Counted from the stretch's first letter, positions 1 through 11,472 are shown. The stretch is DNA of 64,000 nucleotides from Odiellus spinosus (GCA_963920705.1 OY987234.1:3162001-3226000); one strand, 5' to 3'. The notes: generated from the sequence alone by a model not told the origin. Made by a program: numbers and translations.

Positions 1-105
1 TACGATGCTTTCGTATCTTATGTACAAAAAAATTTCCAATATTAAACGAAGACGGTTTTGGATGAGAGATATTTTTAAAAGAAGGCGTGCTCAAGGATTT
101 CAAGA
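1..105 (+). repeat. Dispersed repeat, copy 1 of a direct pair
   Basis: This stretch shares an imperfect block with 776-875. Both contain a 'atgctttc..tatgtacaaa' start and, after a variable gap, 'tatttttaaa-gaaggc'. The stretch that follows (110-290) is rich in short 'ttcggtc' and 'gcagagg' motifs that recur at 1250-1340. No coding potential is seen in the short open frames here. Confidence 0.45.
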
Positions 106-342
106 GAATTATCTTTCGGTCGACTTGTGCGGTAAAAATAGAACACAGATTCTGTCCGACCGAAATCGTTTTCGGTCATCTTGTGCAGAAACTTTTTTAC
201 CGCAGAGGTGTTAACGCAGTGTTTCGGTCGTGTTTTCGGTCAAGTGGGAACTAAGCTTTACGCAGAGCCTCTACGTCAAGATTTTCGTTTGGTTCTCACA
301 TACGACCGAATTCAAACCGAAGAGCGCGGTAGTCAGTTAAGC

Positions 343-447
343 CGGATTCACACAGACCTATTTTCACGCGTTTTACGCTCGTGCGCTAATGTTACTTCTA
401 TGAGCGCACGAGCGTGAAACGCGTGAAAATAGGTCTGTGTGCATCCG
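343..447. repeat. Near-perfect inverted repeat (hairpin), 47-bp arms
   Basis: The left arm 343-389 and the right arm 401-447 are reverse complements with about 3 mismatches, separated by an 11-nt loop. The arms are CpG-rich (ACGCTCGTGCGCT) in an AT-rich surrounding. It may be the fold of a small foldback or MITE element. No gene is attached to it. Confidence 0.85.
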
Positions 448-1920
448 CCTTTAGTCACGTAAGAGGCCGCCTCGCGAAAAGAGCGCGAAACTCCGCGGTC
501 AAAGCATAATCGTCTAGCGATTTTATAAGCCTTTGTGTTCTAATTTTTTGTTGTACTGTGTATCCTTCACTTTTCAGTGATATTCACAGTTCCCCTTATG
601 AAAATTCCTTGAGAAAAGAAAGCGACTATATTTTTCAGAACCTGAAAAAATATATATTATTTTTTGTTTTTCTGAATTCCTATTACTATTCCGCCAACTA
701 ATCAATGATATTGACAGTTCAAACCTTTATTAGAAATTATTCTGAAATAATTAGTACCTTATTGGTATTAAATTATACAATGCTTTCATTTATTATATGT
801 ACAAAGCTATTCTAGTATCGAAAGCGAGAGATTTAGGGGGTGAATTATTTTTAAACGAAGGCATGTCCTGGGATTACTACTCCGCTCAGCGGCCTCGGGC
901 CTAGGCAGCGACCTAGGCATGAGCTACGGCGACCGAGGGTAAGCGATATTTTCCACTATTTGACTTATGTAAACCTGTATCAGAAGCTCTTTTTTACTCC
1001 TAATAGTCGTAAAAATGATTTCAGAGGTTGGTTTTATTTTAGCAGCAATTACAAATACATAGCCGAAGAATCAGTCTATTAATTCGACGATTAGCGTATA
1101 ATTATTAAATTTCAATGGCTGACGCCATTTTACGAACGCAGCTAAAAAATATTTTGAGTTCTGACGTCAGAGGGAGAGTCATCGCGAAACAAATTTTCAT
1201 TGGTTCTTCAAATAAATTTACTTCGGCTTACGACGGCCCTTGCGTTACGTCCGACCAAAAGTGGTTCGCGTCGAGTTGCGTGTAAAAAAATCTTACGCAG
1301 AGGGCTTTACGCCGTATTTCGGTCGGATTTACGCCGAGTGGGGACGGACCTAAAGCGTAAAAAATTCTATTAAATTTTCACATTTAATTTAGAGTTTCAC
1401 GTCGGCATGTATTTGAAATTCACTGAAATCTTTACGACACAAATTTGTGTATAACTATTGGTTAATATGTATTCATTAAATAAACTCCAACTCTTTTCTT
1501 TAGTGATACTAGAAGAATTTAAATATATTATAAAAGAGAGAGCGGTTTCCTAGGTAGTCTTTATCTTTTTTTTTTTTTTTTTTTGGAAAATATTTAATCA
1601 TAATAAAATCTTTAGAGTAGTAGACTAAAACCATAAACTATAAGTTAAAAACTCTTTTTTAGTAAACTTAACAATTAATTTGTGATCCTTCACGGGTTTG
1701 ATTCGAATAAGATAAAGAGCCTTTTCTAAGGGTGCGAAGTAACCTCTTTTTGTATATTATATTTATTGTTGTAACATTTATTGTAATTGAATCCAATTTG
1801 TAGGAAAAATTCAAGTAACCTTCTCTTTAACATTTTAAAATTTTTTAGAAAACTTTATTTTTTTCCCCAAAAATACGATTTGGGTCGAAATGATCGAATT
1901 TCAAATGATCGATTGAGTTA
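448..1920. other. Non-coding interval
   Basis: No credible gene. It holds the second copy of the edge repeat (776-875), a GC-rich patch at 880-940 with short internal palindromes such as cctaggcagcgacctagg, and a diffuse 'ttcggtc / gcagaggcttacgc' repeat at 1250-1340 that resembles 110-290. A T-rich run lies at 1567-1584. Confidence 0.5.
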
Positions 1921-1928
1921 AAAAACTA

Positions 1929-1954
1929 ACCTAACCTAACCTAACCTAACCTAA
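1929..1954. repeat. Telomere-type (CCTAA)n tract
   Basis: Five consecutive CCTAA units (TTAGG on the other strand), the arthropod telomere unit. It is short and embedded in 'gatcga' motifs that recur at 44.1 and 47.8 kb, so it is interstitial and not a chromosome end. Confidence 0.8.
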
Positions 1955-2028
1955 ATATTTCGATCATTTAATCCAAAAAACTGGTTTCGATCACTTAAAA
2001 GTCGATCAATTGGGACGATACCCAAAAA

Positions 2029-2104
2029 TACCGGCTCGTTTTCCCTCCTCCATCTACTTTATCTTCCAAGATAAAGTAGATGGAGGAGGGAAAACGAGCC
2101 GGTA
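2029..2104. repeat. Perfect 37-bp palindrome with 2-nt centre
   Basis: 2029-2065 is the exact reverse complement of 2068-2104; only two bases separate the arms. The arm runs from TACCGGCTCG to GATAAAGTAG-type sequence (as read inward and out again). Such a tight perfect palindrome would extrude as a cruciform or fold back in single strands. Flanking 'gatcgatt' motifs on both sides suggest it belongs to a larger dispersed repeat. Confidence 0.95.
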
Positions 2105-2760
2105 CGTGCGTTCAACGGAGGCGCTTATTTTTCACAATGGCAGGTGATCAGTCTATTGAAAGGGTTAATATGGGCCCTTTGTTTCAATTTCAATTCAACG
2201 AGTTCACTTTATTTATTTCTACTAAAACACTTACGGTGATTTTTCAGTCGGTCTCCCAAAGGTAAAGACTCACCCAAACTCGCGCAACCTTCTATCTCGA
2301 CGATAGTAACTAACAAGGCTGACACACAGGCCAGTTTGATGGAGCTAAAGCATAACTCGCAGCATTGATATGAAGATATGATAAATAGTATTAGTCATGC
2401 TAATTAAAGATTGTTCAAATTAGGGGTATGTTCATATTAGCGCAGTTCCTTTTAGCTCAGTTCCCATTAGCGGAGTTCCTATTAGCGCAGTTTCCCATTA
2501 GCGCCATTCCCATTTGTGCCGTTCCTATTAGCGCAGTTTCCCATTAGCACGGATCCCATTTGCGCCGTCCCCATCTGCCCAGTTTCCCATTAGCGCAGTT
2601 TCCCATTAGCGTAATTCCCATTAGCGCCGTTTCCCACTAGCGCCGTTTCCCATTTGCGCAGTTTCCCTTTTGCACATTTCCCATTGGCGCAATTCCCATA
2701 AGCGCCGTTTCCCTCTTGCGCCGTTTCCCATATGGAGATAAATGTTTTTTTACTTAAGTT

Positions 2761-2833
2761 GCCCTGGTTCGGTAGCGGAATGGTTAGCATATACGGCTTC
2801 TAACCAGAAGGTAGTGAGTTCGAGCCTACATAA
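2761..2833 (+). repeat. tRNA-derived sequence (Arg-TCT-like), probable SINE head
   Basis: The order is an A-box-like 'ggtagcggaatggttagca', then an anticodon-loop-like CTTCTAA (TCT at the anticodon place), then a B-box 'gagttcgagcc'. The anticodon stem is mispaired in the middle and no closing acceptor stem is seen, so a working tRNA is unlikely. A close relative at 44373-44447 has GTT at the same place, which points to a tRNA-derived SINE family and not to two tRNA genes. Confidence 0.5.
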
Positions 2834-2959
2834 GGAAAATGATATGTTATAGTTTACGATTTTATTTGGTTCATGTAAATTTTAATAATAATTGTGGTTC
2901 ATTTCAGTTTTAATTTTTGTTAGCAGTATCATATAATGTAGGAAAAATTGGAAAAAAAC

Positions 2960-3216
2960 GAAATAGATTGTGTGGTCATTTTTGCGTACGTGTTTCTGTT
3001 AAGTTTTGCATGATTTTGCTGTTTTCCGTGTTGTGGGTAAGTTTTGTAAATTTTACGTCGGGTTTAATTACAGATTTAATTTTAATAGCGGTCAAGTTAT
3101 TTTTTATTCTAAAATAAAAGACAAAATGGTACTACTAAACTTCAAATTTTTCATTAAGGTAATGCTCATTTGTTAATTCTCTTTTAGAAAACATCGTTTT
3201 TGAACGTGATCCAGTG
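2960..3216 (+). repeat. Dispersed repeat, copy A
   Basis: The segment from 'ttttgcgtacgtgtttctg' through 'aatgctcatttgttaa..tctttagaaaac' matches 47170-47435 in the same orientation with scattered differences and small gaps. It lies in the centre of the foldback-like element. No coding frame is conserved between the copies, so it looks like a non-coding repeat. Confidence 0.65.
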
Positions 3217-3724
3217 GGTTAGATTATGTTAGTTTAGTTTTTCTGGTACAATAAATGCTGAAAAAGGAAATCCTTTAGAAGGTAGGGTTAAAAAAAGTTT
3301 TAGGAAAGAGTGGATTGCGGCGCGTCTAGGACATTGCGGTTATTGGGAAACGGCGCTAATGGGAAACGGCGCAAATGGGAAACGGCGCAAATGGGAAACT
3401 GGCGCAAATGGGAAACGGCGCGAATGGGAAACGGCGCAAATGGGAAACGGCGCAAATGGGAAACGGCGCAAATGGGAAAAGGCGCTAACGGGAACGGCGC
3501 TAATGGGAAACTGCGCTAATGGGAAACTGCGCTAACGCGAAACTGCGCTAATGGGATCGGCGCTAATGGGAAAATGCGCTAATGGAAAACTGCGCTAATG
3601 GGAGCGGCGCTAATAGGAACTGCGCTAATGGACATAATTCAAATTAGGTACGATTTTGAAAATCACATTTTATTGCGATAGTTCATCATCTACGATGATG
3701 TGAAAAAATACATTTTAAATAAAA

Positions 3725-3925
3725 TTAACATTTCTCCATTTCCATAGGATTTTCAATAGAAATAATATTTTCGTTGTTAAAGTCTTCTAGTTTATTCATA
3801 TTGTTTTCCTTTATATTAGCCCAAGTCTGCATCTCTGAAGAGCCTAACCAACTGAAAACTATGACACCTAAAATGTTTAAACCGGCAGATATGTAAAACA
3901 CCTTATGCCATTGATCCATGGTTTG
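3725..3925 (-). CDS. Last coding exon of an SLC17-like MFS transporter
   Basis: SLC17 proteins are twelve-helix major facilitator carriers that move phosphate, glutamate, sialic acid or other organic anions across plasma, lysosomal or vesicular membranes. This exon follows a good acceptor (tatttcag, AG at 3927-3926). It encodes the family's last region, beginning QTMDQWHKVFYISAG, then a hydrophobic helix (LNILGVIVFSW), GSSEMQTWAN, and a hydrophilic cytosolic tail of about 25 residues before the stop. The pattern 'W..VFYI.A...I.G......GS.E.Q.WA' is typical of the SLC17 C-terminus. The open frame extends upstream to 4102, but that part is low-complexity AT DNA before the acceptor and is read as intron. 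It joins in phase with the exon at 9336-9251 (..GVLTENN + QTMDQW). The substrate cannot be told from this exon. Confidence 0.85.
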   Translation of the reverse strand, partial: QTMDQWHKVFYISAGLNILGVIVFSWLGSSEMQTWANIKENNMNKLEDFNNENIISIENPMEMEKC

Positions 3926-4388
3926 CTGAAATAATATAATAATAATAATATTAATAATATTAATAATATAAATAATAAAAAATCTTGCTCGGAGAGAAGG
4001 GGATACGAGCCAGTCAAATGTATTTTTATTCCAATGTACCAGCGGCAAACCCCAAAAAGGTGGTGCCACATTTCTCTTAGAAATCGAAATCAATTGTAGC
4101 AAAAGTATTCAGCAACGGTGGTGCCATATTACATTAAACATAAGATTTTCGATTTTCCCAAAGACAAATAATGATTGGCTGGTGTCTCCTTTTGGACATG
4201 GAACAAGATGGTGGATGTTTTAAGTAAGTCGGGGAGAGGGGATAAAAAGCTAACTTCAAACCTTAAATTTGGAGTTATTAAGTGTAGAAATACATATTTG
4301 AGAGGAGGAAGAGACGTTTTTCCAATATAACTGTATTATCAACAAAACATGACTTTTGCTTGTTGGGTTTGAATATGTCAGTAATGAA

Positions 4389-4520
4389 AAACATGATTTG
4401 AAAAACGTGATTTGGACAACAGCATGATTTGGACAAAAGCATGATTTGGATTACAGCATGATTTGGATCACAGCATGATTTGGATCACAGCATGATTAGG
4501 ACAGCAGCATGATTTGGACA
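4389..4520 (+). repeat. 17-bp tandem repeat
   Basis: About eight units of 'cagcatgatttggat/cac/a' run head to tail, with the first two units shorter and diverged. No coding or regulatory role is visible. Its core (catgatttg) resembles the 14-bp satellite unit at 27.4 kb only loosely. Confidence 0.85.
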
Positions 4521-4632
4521 GCCGGTTAGCTTCGCGATTATTTTTCCATTTTTTTTAAACTATTTATCCACGCTGCGTCTGCTATAAGTATACGTCTCTC
4601 TCATGACAAATAATTTTAGTTTACCCCGAATA

Positions 4633-7600
4633 TGTTAGTAAAGACAGACACATATACAAAACATAGAATGCCGAATAGATCGTTCAATATTAAAGTAATA
4701 ATATAGATGGCAATAATGTTTGTTCCTTTTACTGTAAACCCTGCGTTATAAATAAAATTCAGTTCTCGTCTTTGATCTTATAAGAGTATCTGCGTAGTTT
4801 TTTTGTCTCCTGTAAATAAACAACAGCCTATGGGTCCAGATCGCGCGAGCTCCACAGCTTGAAGGTTGAAGTAAATCTAACGACGCATAAATAAAACGTG
4901 TTGTCCGTGGAAGCGACGAACATTAACTAAATAGAAGACGAATTTAATTTGAAGACAAGGGCACAAATCGTTTTACAAATATGGCGGTGGCATCGGACGA
5001 ATTTAGAATCCCCAAGCTTTCAGACGCCAATTATCACTCTGGTCTATCAGAGCGAAGTCAGCACTCATTCAAAAGAATATTTGGGAAGCGATAGGTCCTG
5101 GCCATGGACCAGCTGTAAGCGACGCGGAGAGACGAAATAATGATAAAGCTATAAGTCTAATATTTCTGATTTTCGAAGACAGCTATCTAGACAACATCGG
5201 TGAGTGTATATTAGCTTTAACAGCATGGGAAACACTACGTGACCTACATACTAAGCACGGCCTGTCACACATTCTTCGTATAATGCAAGAATTTCTAATC
5301 GTGAGATTAAAGAAGGGAGAACTCATGAAAGACTATTTAGGACGTATCATGGATTTCCATAGAAAGCTTGAGGCGTGTGGCTATGGCTTTAACGATAAAG
5401 AACTGGCCATGATAATGCTCTTGGACTTACCTAAGTCGTATGAAGCCTTAATTCAAAGTATCGAGCTTGATCCAGCTGCTCTAACAACGACGCTATTGAA
5501 ATCCAAGCTATTAGTCGAAGAGAAAAGAAAGAATTACCAAGCTAAATGTAAAGTAGAAGACTCGACTAGAGAGAGCCAACAAGCATTATTTATCAAAAAT
5601 CAGAAGGCGACGTTAAGACCAAAACAATATCAAAATGCTATTCTTGCGGCAAATTGGGACACATCGCGAATGAATGCGCAACTGTTGAAGAACTTAAGAA
5701 AGAAGAGAAAAATCGAAAAGAAAGTGAATGTGAACCCAAAGCGAAAGTTGCTCAAGAAAGTCAACTGGTTACGGTAAATCGAGCTTTATTGGCCAAGAAA
5801 TATAAAAAGGAAGGATATTTTATTATTTTACATGGGTCTTGGACAGTGACGCGAAAGATCATATGACTCCGTATAAAGATAAATTGAGAGAATTAACATA
5901 AATTTCATCATTGGTCGAAACAGCGAATAAGGCGCAGATGAAAGCTATCGGCAAGGGGAAAGCAGAATTCAAAGTTCATGAAGAGAACGGAGGAACGAAT
6001 ATCATCCTAGGGCGAGTTTTACCCGTACCCGAGTTATACTGTAATCTCTTGTCAGTATGCCGAATACTAGAGAAAGGCCTTATCGTAACCTTTGGCGATG
6101 ACAAGGCGAAGGTGTTCGACAAACACGCCTCCCACCCGTTTCTAATAGCTAAACGACGAGACAAAATTTTTACGATCGAGGAGGGTCAATTTGTAAGCAA
6201 CGGCACCGACTCAAACCCGAAGGCTATGAAAGCGAAACAAGACGCAACATCACTATGGCACAAAAGACTGGGCCACCTCCATTTAACAGCTATAAAAGAA
6301 TTAGAAAACCAGAAGAAACTCTTTTATGAAGACAGACGACGAAGAAGATGAGAACCGTGTATCAGCCGATGAAGTATGCTCCACCAGTATTCGTGGAAAA
6401 ATGAAACGCAAACCTTTTCCAACGATAAGCTTGAAGAAAACAGAAAAAAGTCTTGAATTAATCATTCTGACGTAGCGGGTCCCATAAACACTACGTCATA
6501 AGGAGGGTCAAGATATTTCGTGACTTTGTGGACGAATCTATCCGATGAAACGCAAAAGTGAAACTTTCAATAAATCTATAGAATATAAAGTAGAGAGCTT
6601 TCACGAAGGAAAAATAAAATCATTGAGAAGCGATAATGGAGGAGAATTTTGCAGTAGTGAATTTGACTAATATTTTATTCAAACCGGAATCAAACATCAG
6701 CTAACCGTCCGAAGAACCCCGCAACCAAACGGTGTGGCTGAACGATTGAATCAATCGTTGCTTGATATGACAAGGTGTCTATTCATTGGGTCTGGGTTTC
6801 CGAATACTTTATGGGCTGACGAGGTGGCAACTGCAGCGTACTTACGAAACAAATGCTCATCCAAAGGAGCTAATGGAGCAATTCCGGGAGAAATTTGGAC
6901 CGGAAACCTCTTAATGTTGAACACTTAAGAATTTTCGGTTGTCGAGTATGGGCTAGAGTAAACGATGCCTTAAGAACCAAATTAGAGCACAAAGCTATTG
7001 AATGCATCTTTATTGGCTATCCTCCTGGAGTAAAAGGATTCAAACTTTGGAATAAAGAAGGCAATAAATTCCTCTCAAATCGAGAGGTAAAATTTGAAGA
7101 AAATACAGTTCCTCTCTAGAGTAAGGCGAAAAACGAAGAGATTGATGCGGCACCTGAAGATCCCAAAAATATTACCTTTAATACGACTGAAAATGAAGAA
7201 CGAATCAATATACAGCATGAAGTAGCTGAAGATATGATAAATTGGACGAGAATAATACACGCTATGTCGAGGATCGAACATTACTTCCACTTCCACAAGT
7301 AATGCAAAATGAGACTTCCAGAAGATCCGATAGACAAGACGAGAAACGAGAATATAGATTACCAAATTGTAAAGTCGCTTATTCTCACGGTAACGCGGAA
7401 CCGCAAACCGTAACAGAAGCTCTCGCTATGCCAGACGCCGCCTATGGAAGAAAGCTATGATAGAAGTAGACAATCTCAAACGAAACGACACGTGGGATAT
7501 TGTCGAAAAACCAGATGGAACAAATATTGCCGGAAATAGATGAATCTTTAAACGAAAATTTTATAAAAATGGACATTTAAGTAGATACCGAGCTCGCCTA

Positions 7601-7735
7601 GTTGCACGGGGCTATATACAAACACCAGGAATATATTATGAAGATACCTTTAGTTCCGTACTCAAGGTGAAATCAGTACGAATCCTTCTTGCACTGAAAG
7701 TAGTTCTAGGATGGAAAGATAGACACTACGATGAG
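4633..7735 (+). mobile_element. Old, broken Ty1/Copia-type LTR retrotransposon
   Basis: A fossil Copia-family element. Parts seen in order: a possible 5' LTR (4633-4825, TGTTA...AACA ends, TATA-like box inside); gag-like region (about 4950-5570); a CCHC zinc knuckle (about 5630-5680); a protease-like trace near 5850; the pre-integrase HLGH-type region (about 6240-6300); integrase core (about 6460-6930); and the beginning of reverse transcriptase (about 7420-7720). No second LTR is seen. The coding region is broken, with something like ten breaks, so the copy looks old. Without an LTR pair it cannot be dated from its ends. Confidence 0.85.
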
Positions 7736-7959
7736 AGAGAAATCAATGCCTCGATTGCGGTTTATAGCCAGTAGCGCAGTTTCCCCATATCATTTCTCAA
7801 CCAGCGAAGCTAGTCCACGAAATATTCGTATACTTCCACCTAATATCTTGAACATAAGACAAGATCTTTCATTGTTAATTTTTAAGTTAATTTTAAATCT
7901 TTTTTTAAAAGAGTTTGTTACATAATGTCGAAAATCATAATCTCGAATGACAGATTAAA

Positions 7960-8045
7960 TAACCTAAACTAACCTAACCTAACCTAGCCTCGCCTCGCCT
8001 CGCCTCACCGACACTACCGTAACTTAACCTAACCTTACCTATGCT
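7960..8045. repeat. CCTAA / CCTCG short tandem tract
   Basis: Telomere-like CCTAA units drift into CCTCG units (cctagcctcgcctcgcctcg) and back. It is one of several interstitial TTAGG-related tracts in the window. Confidence 0.75.
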
Positions 8046-8129
8046 ATTTAACCTTACCTAAAATATTTTTGTAAATTTTCAGCATGAGACGTCCAAAAAC
8101 TGATCCCGCAATTACAAGAAAGTGAGTTT

Positions 8130-8285
8130 ATACGAAAACACCCTTTTGGAAGTGCGCAAATGAGAACTGTTCTTTTGGCAACCGCGCTTTTGGAAAACTG
8201 CTCTTTGAGAAACCGCTCTTATGGGAGTGCGCAAATGGGAACTGCTCTTTTGGCAACTGCGCTTATGGCTACATACCCTAGGTTG
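8130..8285 (+). repeat. Degenerate tandem repeat related to the 2.4-3.6 kb arms
   Basis: Units of about 16-18 bp such as 'cttttggcaaccgcg' and 'cttatgggagtgcgcaaatg' run in a row and share the 'gcgca..tggga' core with the arms of the element at 2425-3637. The string 'acataccct' at the right edge is the reverse complement of the 'aggggtatgt' at that element's left end. Probably a decayed arm of a related element. Confidence 0.6.
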
Positions 8286-8704
8286 CATGTTCTTATTCGT
8301 AGAGCGCGTCTCCACATTTGCATACCGGACTCGTGATAGAAGCCACCTAATTCTCAGGGGCTGTTTTTTATTGCATACTTTATAAAGTAGATGTTATCAA
8401 AACGTTCATTGGTAAACAAGTTAGCTCGAATAAGTTTACCCGCGTAATTCATCAAGGTGGTAGTTGAAATATTTTAAAAATGTCCTAAAAACTGACTGAC
8501 TATTTTTCGAGCAAAAAACGAAAACGGATTTAACGGAAGGTAGATAATTAATAAGAGGGAAAGAGAGAAACCTAACAGCACACACCATTTGCCGAAGGTT
8601 TCCTCTTACGGGTTCGACTTTTTAAACACCAAAAATATTAAACAAAAATTGATTTTCACGTACAAACCAAGGGGCAAACCACTCTTGGAATCAGGTGTAC
8701 AAAC

Positions 8705-9092
8705 TAAATGGAATCAATTCCGAATCACTGTGAATCACGCGAATGATTCGGAATCACGCGAATAAATGTTAATCACGCGAATCAATGTTAATCACGCGAA
8801 TCAATGTTAATCACGCGAATCGATTCGGAATGAGGAGAATTGATTCGGAATCATAAGAATTGATTCGGAATCACGCGAATTGATTCGGAATCACGCGAAT
8901 CAATGAATCGCGAATCGATTCCGAAATAGGAGAATTGATTCGGAATCACGAGAATCGATTCGGAATCACGAATCAATTCGGAATCACGAGAATCAATTGA
9001 GAATCGCGAATTGATTCGGAATCACGCGAATCGATTCGGAATCACGAGAATCAATGTGAATCACGAATCAATTCGGAATCACGCGAACTTGA
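8705..9092 (+). repeat. Minisatellite, 19-24 bp unit (gaatcacgcgaatcgattcg)
   Basis: About twenty imperfect units alternate 'gaatcacgcgaatc' and 'gattcggaatcacgagaat'. Because GATTCG/CGAATC are reverse complements, each unit can pair with its neighbours. No open frame of interest. Confidence 0.85.
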
Positions 9093-9250
9093 AAATCTCA
9101 AAAAAATTTAGATGAGAAAGGAAATCCATAATACGTTCTTAGTAAGTCTACGTTATCCCTAAGCTACTTAACATTTTGAAGAAATTCGTTTTTTCTGTGG
9201 GAGGAAAAGGTGGCACAATAACACTTTAAAATTAACGTAATTAAACCTAC

Positions 9251-9336
9251 ATTATTTTCGGTTAATACTCCCAATAGTGTTGGGGCGATTATTCCCTGCA
9301 AACAAAACACACTGTTGTATATTCCAGATAGAGTAC
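9251..9336 (-). CDS. Internal exon of the SLC17-like MFS transporter
   Basis: An 86-bp exon between an acceptor (atttctag, AG at 9338-9337) and a donor (GTAGGT, 9250-9245). It encodes G-TLSGIYNSVFCLQGIIAP then TLLGVLTENN. This matches the SLC17 segment normally written 'G TL.G..N......GI.AP...G.LT.N', i.e. transmembrane helix 11 and the loop before helix 12. The exon begins in phase 1 (the split glycine) and ends in phase 0, and it joins cleanly to the terminal exon at 3925. It is too short to stand out as an open frame; the call rests on the family pattern plus both splice sites. The preceding exon, which should end in phase 1 after a 'NH.D..P..A' motif, was not found. Confidence 0.75.
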
Positions 9337-9399
9337 CTAGAAATATTAATTTTAAAATTTAAAGATCCAACGCGTCTCATATTATTAAAGAAGCATGAT

Positions 9400-10305
9400 A
9401 CCAATACGAAAATTTAAAATATATGGACACCCATTTAGGCATCGTCATTTGGGTGCTGCCGTTTGGACGCCGTCACAATTTCCTCGCCGTGACATTTGGA
9501 TGCCGTGTCAATTCTTGGCTCGTAAATTTTGGGTGGCTTCGACAATTCGCCTCTCGATCTTTTGCATGTGTCACAAGTTTAATAAATTTTCGATTTTTCG
9601 TTGAAAAAAGTATATAGATCCTACAAGCGACATAATATATATGATTTATATATATTACTAGTCTTTATTTTTTCAGCTGGTTAAGCAATTTTAAGAAATC
9701 AATAAACGTATATCGCGTTTGGTGCATGATTGAAGGATTTCTTCGACAACCATTTAACGTTGTAAAGTAAGATTAGGCTAGGTTTCATGAAAGGAAATTA
9801 CTCGCTTCTTGAGGAATGTATAAAAAATTTCAGATCTAAAATTTTTATACTTGGAGCCGAAATGGCACAGGCGTTGAAATGCTGGGGCGCAGAACAGTGT
9901 CAGGGCGTCTAAATGAACCAACACCCATAAGTCACGGCTCAGAAGTGACCTAGAGCACTTGGTGAAGTGGCGGCGCCTATATGTTTAGTACCGTTAAATA
10001 CTGACCCGAAAAATTTGGAGCCATATCTAACAAAGCCAGACCAGGACCGACCATTGTCAAACCATCAAAACCTTTCGATAGAACAATAAGTGTCGAAGTT
10101 AAAATCAAGTTGCATCCGGAAGGAATTATGCTTAGAACGCATATGGCGGGCAAAATTGAACCTGCAGAAAAGTTTCTTTAATCGTTATCAGATAATAAAA
10201 CAGCTTTAGGAGGAGCGGATCACTAGTAGTTTCCACCTGGCAACTTTCCGAACTCCAGATCCGCCAAGAAATACGTAAATTTGCGCTTCCGAAATTATTT
10301 CCCTG
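9400..10305. other. Non-coding interval with short degenerate repeats
   Basis: At 9420-9530 short units like 'atttgg-tgccgt' and at 9860-9930 units like 'ggcgt-gaaatg' suggest decayed tandem repeats. No gene was recognised. The small open frames on both strands show no domain. Confidence 0.4.
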
Positions 10306-10308
10306 AAT

Positions 10309-11100
10309 GACAAAGTATTTTTGCTTCACGTGACAGTTCACGCGGTACTATTTCTCCGCCCCTTCTTCTTCATTGGTCATTTTTTTGGCTCAAATTTTTG
10401 AAAAGGCGATTCTTTTATGTTTTTTTTTTCACAAAAGACAAAAACAAAATTTACAGGGATTATTTTCATTCTTCCATTTTTATTGTATTTGGAAATCTTT
10501 TTTCTTTACCTCGTTCTCGTGTTTCGTTTCAAGTATAGGCAAATATTAGGCTTAAATATTAATTTGTGTTTGATTCTATTAATAATTTTTATTGAATTTT
10601 AATTATAAAATTCAATAATAATTATAAATTAGTCACAAACAAGTAAATTTTCATTTCATTATAAAATTGGTCACAAACAAGTAAATATTATTCATTATAA
10701 AATTAGTCACAAACAAGTAAATATTATTGATTATAAAATTAGTCAAAAACAAGTAAATATTATTGATTATAAAATTAGTCACAAACAAGTAAATATTCAT
10801 TCTAAAAAATAAATATTCCTCAAGAGGGAACAAATAATCTTTACGAGGGAACAAATATTTGGTTACAATGAAATAAATATTGCATACGAAGAATTAAAAA
10901 TCAGTTCTGAATAACAAACATTGCTTGCGAAGAAATAAAAATTAGTTCCGAGCTAATTTATATTGCTTGTAAAGAAATAAAAATTTGTTCCGAGCTAAGA
11001 AATATTGCTTATGATTGTTCTCGAGGGAATAAATATTGACTCCGAGCAAATTTAAATAACAGCTGAACTACTTTTTAGCAAAGAATAAATTTAAATATTT
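10309..11100 (+). repeat. Dispersed repeat, short copy (copy A) of the element at 26.9-34.4 kb
   Basis: The block 10309-10483 ('cacgtgacagttcacgcgg' to 'attattttcattct') matches 34447-34280 in reverse complement. The block 10520-11050 ('ggcaaatattaggcttaaa' onward) matches 27295-26890 in reverse complement. In this copy the two blocks are almost adjacent; in the other they are separated by about 7 kb of satellite units. Inside, 10620-10800 is a 37-bp tandem repeat (ttagtcacaaacaagtaaat), and 10860-11050 is a looser one ending 'gttccgagc'. Confidence 0.75.
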
Positions 11101-11440
11101 GAAAGTGTGTACATTTCGGCCTTGATGTTCAAGTTTTTGACCATTGCCACGAGAAGTCAACGGACTCCGCACATGTTACGATATTATTCTATTTACGAGA
11201 TTCAAGCGTCATTAGACAGTAATATCCCTCTGAAATTTGACGTTATCTCAATTAGAATCATCTCCTTGTCACAAGGTATCCGTCGTTTAAATCTTCATGC
11301 GTGACCATGTGATTATCTAATCAAGAACTACTATTCTCCACACCCTTTGGCCGAGAGGACTCCAATTTACATTTCGTTGAGCAGCGATAACAGGGTGGAG
11401 TCGGATCTCCTCTTTAAACCTCAATTTCACAGCAGTTTTA

Positions 11441-11472
11441 CCTCTCCGAGTGAACTTTAGTTCACGGAGAGG
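11441..11472 (+). repeat. Dispersed hairpin motif, copy 1
   Basis: An imperfect palindrome, CTCTCCGAGTGAAC-TTTA-GTTCACGGAGAG with a single bulge, followed by 'ggctctgtc' and a GT-dinucleotide run (11488-11502). The same motif occurs at 30163, 30241, 32082, 34140 and 55499. Confidence 0.85.

Larger units (their letters stand above)
2425..3637. mobile_element. Foldback-like element with minisatellite arms
   Basis: The two ends are inverted arms made of short tandem repeats. At 2440-2735 units of about 15-17 bp read 'ttcccattagcgc'; at 3340-3630 the same unit occurs in reverse complement ('gcgctaatgggaa'). The termini match as TATGTyCA..TTAGCGCAG. The 11-bp sequence TTCAAATTAGG lies directly outside each end (2414-2424 and 3638-3648), a candidate target duplication. 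The middle holds a tRNA-like head and a dispersed repeat. There is no transposase, so it would be non-autonomous. The Drosophila FB class has the same architecture; membership is inferred. Confidence 0.6.

Noticed and set aside
3926-4102. N-terminal extension of the SLC17-like last exon
   Set aside because: This part is low-complexity AATAAT-type DNA upstream of a good splice acceptor and does not match the family.
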